The notes below the pieces were generated by a model that saw nothing but the letters and a program-made list of their open reading frames with translations, searched no databases and had not been told where the DNA came from. DNA of 36,457 nucleotides, from positions 1-36,457 of the forward strand of contig CALSCQ010000365.1 of the NCBI GenBank assembly GCA_943704525.1, read 5' to 3'. This document shows positions 35,042-36,457 of the stretch, piece after piece. The stretch is from Pigoraptor vietnamica (Eukaryota > Opisthokonta > Filasterea). The position numbers were made by a program, and so were the translations under genes. The first letter of the stretch is position 1; every line of letters starts with the position of its first letter.

Positions 35042-35126
35042 TTTACTGGCTGTTTGAACGCACAGTGGGGGTTAGCCAGTACTTTACTGTTTTACTGGCT
35101 GTTTGAACGCATGGTGGGAGTTAGCC
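35042..35126 (+). repeat. 36-base imperfect direct repeat, two copies
   Basis: Copy 1 is 35042-35077 and copy 2 is 35091-35126, with a 49-base period. The first 21 bases (TTTACTGGCTGTTTGAACGCA) are identical, and 33 of 36 positions match overall. Both copies end in GTTAGCC. The repeat lies in the divergent promoter region. Confidence 0.9.
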
Positions 35127-35551
35127 CGTCGTGTTTGGGATGCCGTTCCATTCGATTTGATTGGGCGACAAATTTGGCGTTGTTTCCGGCACGTGCGCCA
35201 ATTCAAATCGCACGGCGGGGAATTAGCGGCACGCACTGACGCTTCTTTCCTCTCTCTCGCACAGCTTCGACGGCTTGCCCTCTGCTCTCGGCTTATGTCG
35301 CAAGCCCAGAAGGATGTGCAGCGTTATTGGCGATCGACTATATAGAATAGCAAGGCACAAAAAGGACGTTGTATTGCTTGTGAGAAAGGACTTATTTGTC
35401 GCAGCTTGACGCAACTGTTCGATCGGCACTCCGTTTGCTGCCGCGTCTGTCGATCCAACGACAGGAGATTATTCTCTAGCGCACGTTTTGCGTCCCCTTG
35501 GTTCCGTTGTTGTTTAATCGAGGGACGATTCTCGATGCGATCGGATGGGAA

Positions 35552-36136
35552 ATGACGCTCGAAGTGCTTGTCGAGTTGCGCGTCGCACTGATCGACTTCT
35601 GCAACATTGACCTCTTTGAGAGGGGGTGCGTGCCCGTGTGCGCATCGTCGTCGCTTAGCTGTCTCCACCCTTGCGTGGTTGTGATGATGTCCTGTGCTCT
35701 GTGTTGACTTCGATGCGCATGTGTTCGTGGGCCCCACGTATCGTTTGCCAGGTATTATCAAGTGCGCACGCGTGTGCGGACGTCGTCGGGATGCGTCGGA
35801 GTACCGCGAAAGGACGAGGAGAACCACCTCGATGGTTGGTGTGCACGTGCTTGTGTGCGTGTGTAGCGCGTGTGCGTGTGCGTGCGTAGCGCGTGTGCGT
35901 GTGCGTGCGTGATGTGTACCTGGGTATATATCTACGTGCTGTTGCTGATACTCGCTTCCGCAGGGCTTGACACGGCCCTAACGCACGACGAGACGACGTT
36001 CCAGACGACAGCTTTTGTTTTGGAGAATGAGAACGCGCACGCTTCAGATACGATCTTCATCAACTATAAGATGGAGGACATTCGTCTGGAGGACGAGGCT
36101 GTTTTTGACCTGCGCATTCCGTTGTCCGTGGACAAG
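35552..36136 (+). CDS. FAM135: FAM135-family protein (DUF3657), N-terminal part, runs off right edge
   Basis: Join 35552..35625, 35752..35834, 35964..36136, continuing beyond the window, gives 110 residues so far. MTLEVLVELRVALIDFCNIDLFERGYYQVRTRVR matches the N-terminal signature of FAM135A/B (VELxVxLxxFxNVDLFxRGYYQVR), running across the first splice junction. The third exon (HDETTFQTTAFVLENENA...EDEAVFDLRIPLSVDK) matches the following part of the same domain, where family members read HDxxxxSKxFQILYxNE...VxxFxVxLLL. Full proteins end in a lipase-like serine hydrolase domain (DUF676), not reached here, so catalytic competence cannot be judged. Donors are GG|GTGCGT, G|GTTGGT and AAG|GTGCGC. 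The third intron enters a long (GT)n tract that continues to the window edge. Confidence 0.85.
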
Positions 36137-36157
36137 GTGCGCCTGTAGTCCGTATAT

Positions 36158-36331
36158 AGTGTGTGCATGAGTGTGCGTGTGTGTGTGTGTGCGCGCGAGT
36201 GTGTCTGTGTTTGTGTGTGTGTGTGTGTGTGTGTATGTGTGTGTGTGTGTGTGTGCGCGAGTGTGTCTGTGTTTGTGTGTGTGTGTGTGTGCATGAGTGT
36301 GCGTGTGTGTGTGTGTGTGCGCGAGTGTGTC

Positions 36332-36369
<38 letters not shown>

Positions 36370-36377
36370 AGTGTGTC

Positions 36378-36457
<80 letters not shown>
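36158..36457 (+). repeat. Long (GT)n tract with higher-order structure in FAM135 intron 3
   Basis: GT dinucleotides are interrupted by the recurring block GCGAGTGTGTCTGTGTTT at 36195, 36257, 36321 and 36367, and by GCATGAGTGTGCGTGTG at about 36165 and 36291. The last 70 or so bases are pure (GT)n up to the window end. It begins about 20 bases after the donor at 36137. Confidence 0.95.

Larger units (their letters stand above)
34555..35551. promoter_or_regulatory. Divergent intergenic region between the giant gene and FAM135
   Basis: This region has CACGTG at 34741-34746 and 34755-34760 (about 190 bases upstream of the leftward ATG) and at 35190-35195 (357 bases upstream of the rightward ATG). 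TATATAG lies at about 35339-35345, some 210 bases before the FAM135 ATG. A (GT)11 tract lies at 34917-34938, and a 36-base direct repeat at 35042-35126. Small open frames here look like chance; I see no RNA gene. Confidence 0.45.

Noticed and set aside
34863-35057. Plus-strand open frame with Lys-rich and Cys-Val runs
   Set aside because: It is built from a short A-rich stretch and the (TG)11 microsatellite, with no homologous motif; it looks like chance coding in a promoter region.

Overview
The window is nuclear DNA from a GC-rich eukaryote, most likely a unicellular one. All recognised genes are split by GT-AG introns of about 47-330 bases, intergenic gaps are short (0.2-1 kb), and the families are eukaryote-specific: PIEZO, myotubularin, FYVE, VPS9, PTB and FAM135. 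I cannot name the species. The PTB domain and the PIEZO/FAM135/VPS9D1-like set would fit a protist related to animals (holozoan or apusomonad-like), but this is inference. Exon joins were worked out by eye from splice signals, reading phase and family conservation. Every join below keeps the frame.

Layout, left to right. (1) A minus-strand gene running off the left edge, of which only a tiny start exon and a signal-anchor exon are visible (111-470). (2) A plus-strand C2-myotubularin-FYVE phosphoinositide phosphatase (1408-5043, 7 exons, 898 aa). (3) A plus-strand VPS9-domain Rab5-type exchange factor with VPS9D1-like domain order (5538-8029, 7 exons, 651 aa). (4) A plus-strand full-length PIEZO mechanosensitive channel (8388-18047, 8 exons, 2927 aa). 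(5) A minus-strand cytosolic-type valyl-tRNA synthetase (18229-23220, 19 exons, 1088 aa). (6) A plus-strand PTB-ankyrin protein (23847-25824, 2 exons, 619 aa). (7) A minus-strand giant protein of 2680 aa (26034-34554, 4 exons) with ankyrin repeats, a long disordered linker, a degenerate protein kinase domain and a C-terminal PARP-like ADP-ribosyltransferase domain. (8) The first three exons of a plus-strand FAM135-family gene (35552 to beyond the right edge).

Genes 2 and 3 are neighbours on one strand and both act in early-endosome identity (PI3P turnover and FYVE binding; Rab5 activation). PIEZO is a plasma-membrane channel and ValRS is housekeeping. The most unusual locus is gene 7, whose ankyrin + pseudokinase + PARP-like combination I cannot match to a described family.

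Non-coding patterns: long (GT)n tracts on the sense strand follow 5' splice sites, including at both window edges. A CACGTG palindrome occurs in all five intergenic regions that contain start-codon-proximal sequence and in neither of the two convergent ones. A cluster of CGTCA/TGACG motifs lies in the divergent ValRS/PTB-ankyrin promoter.
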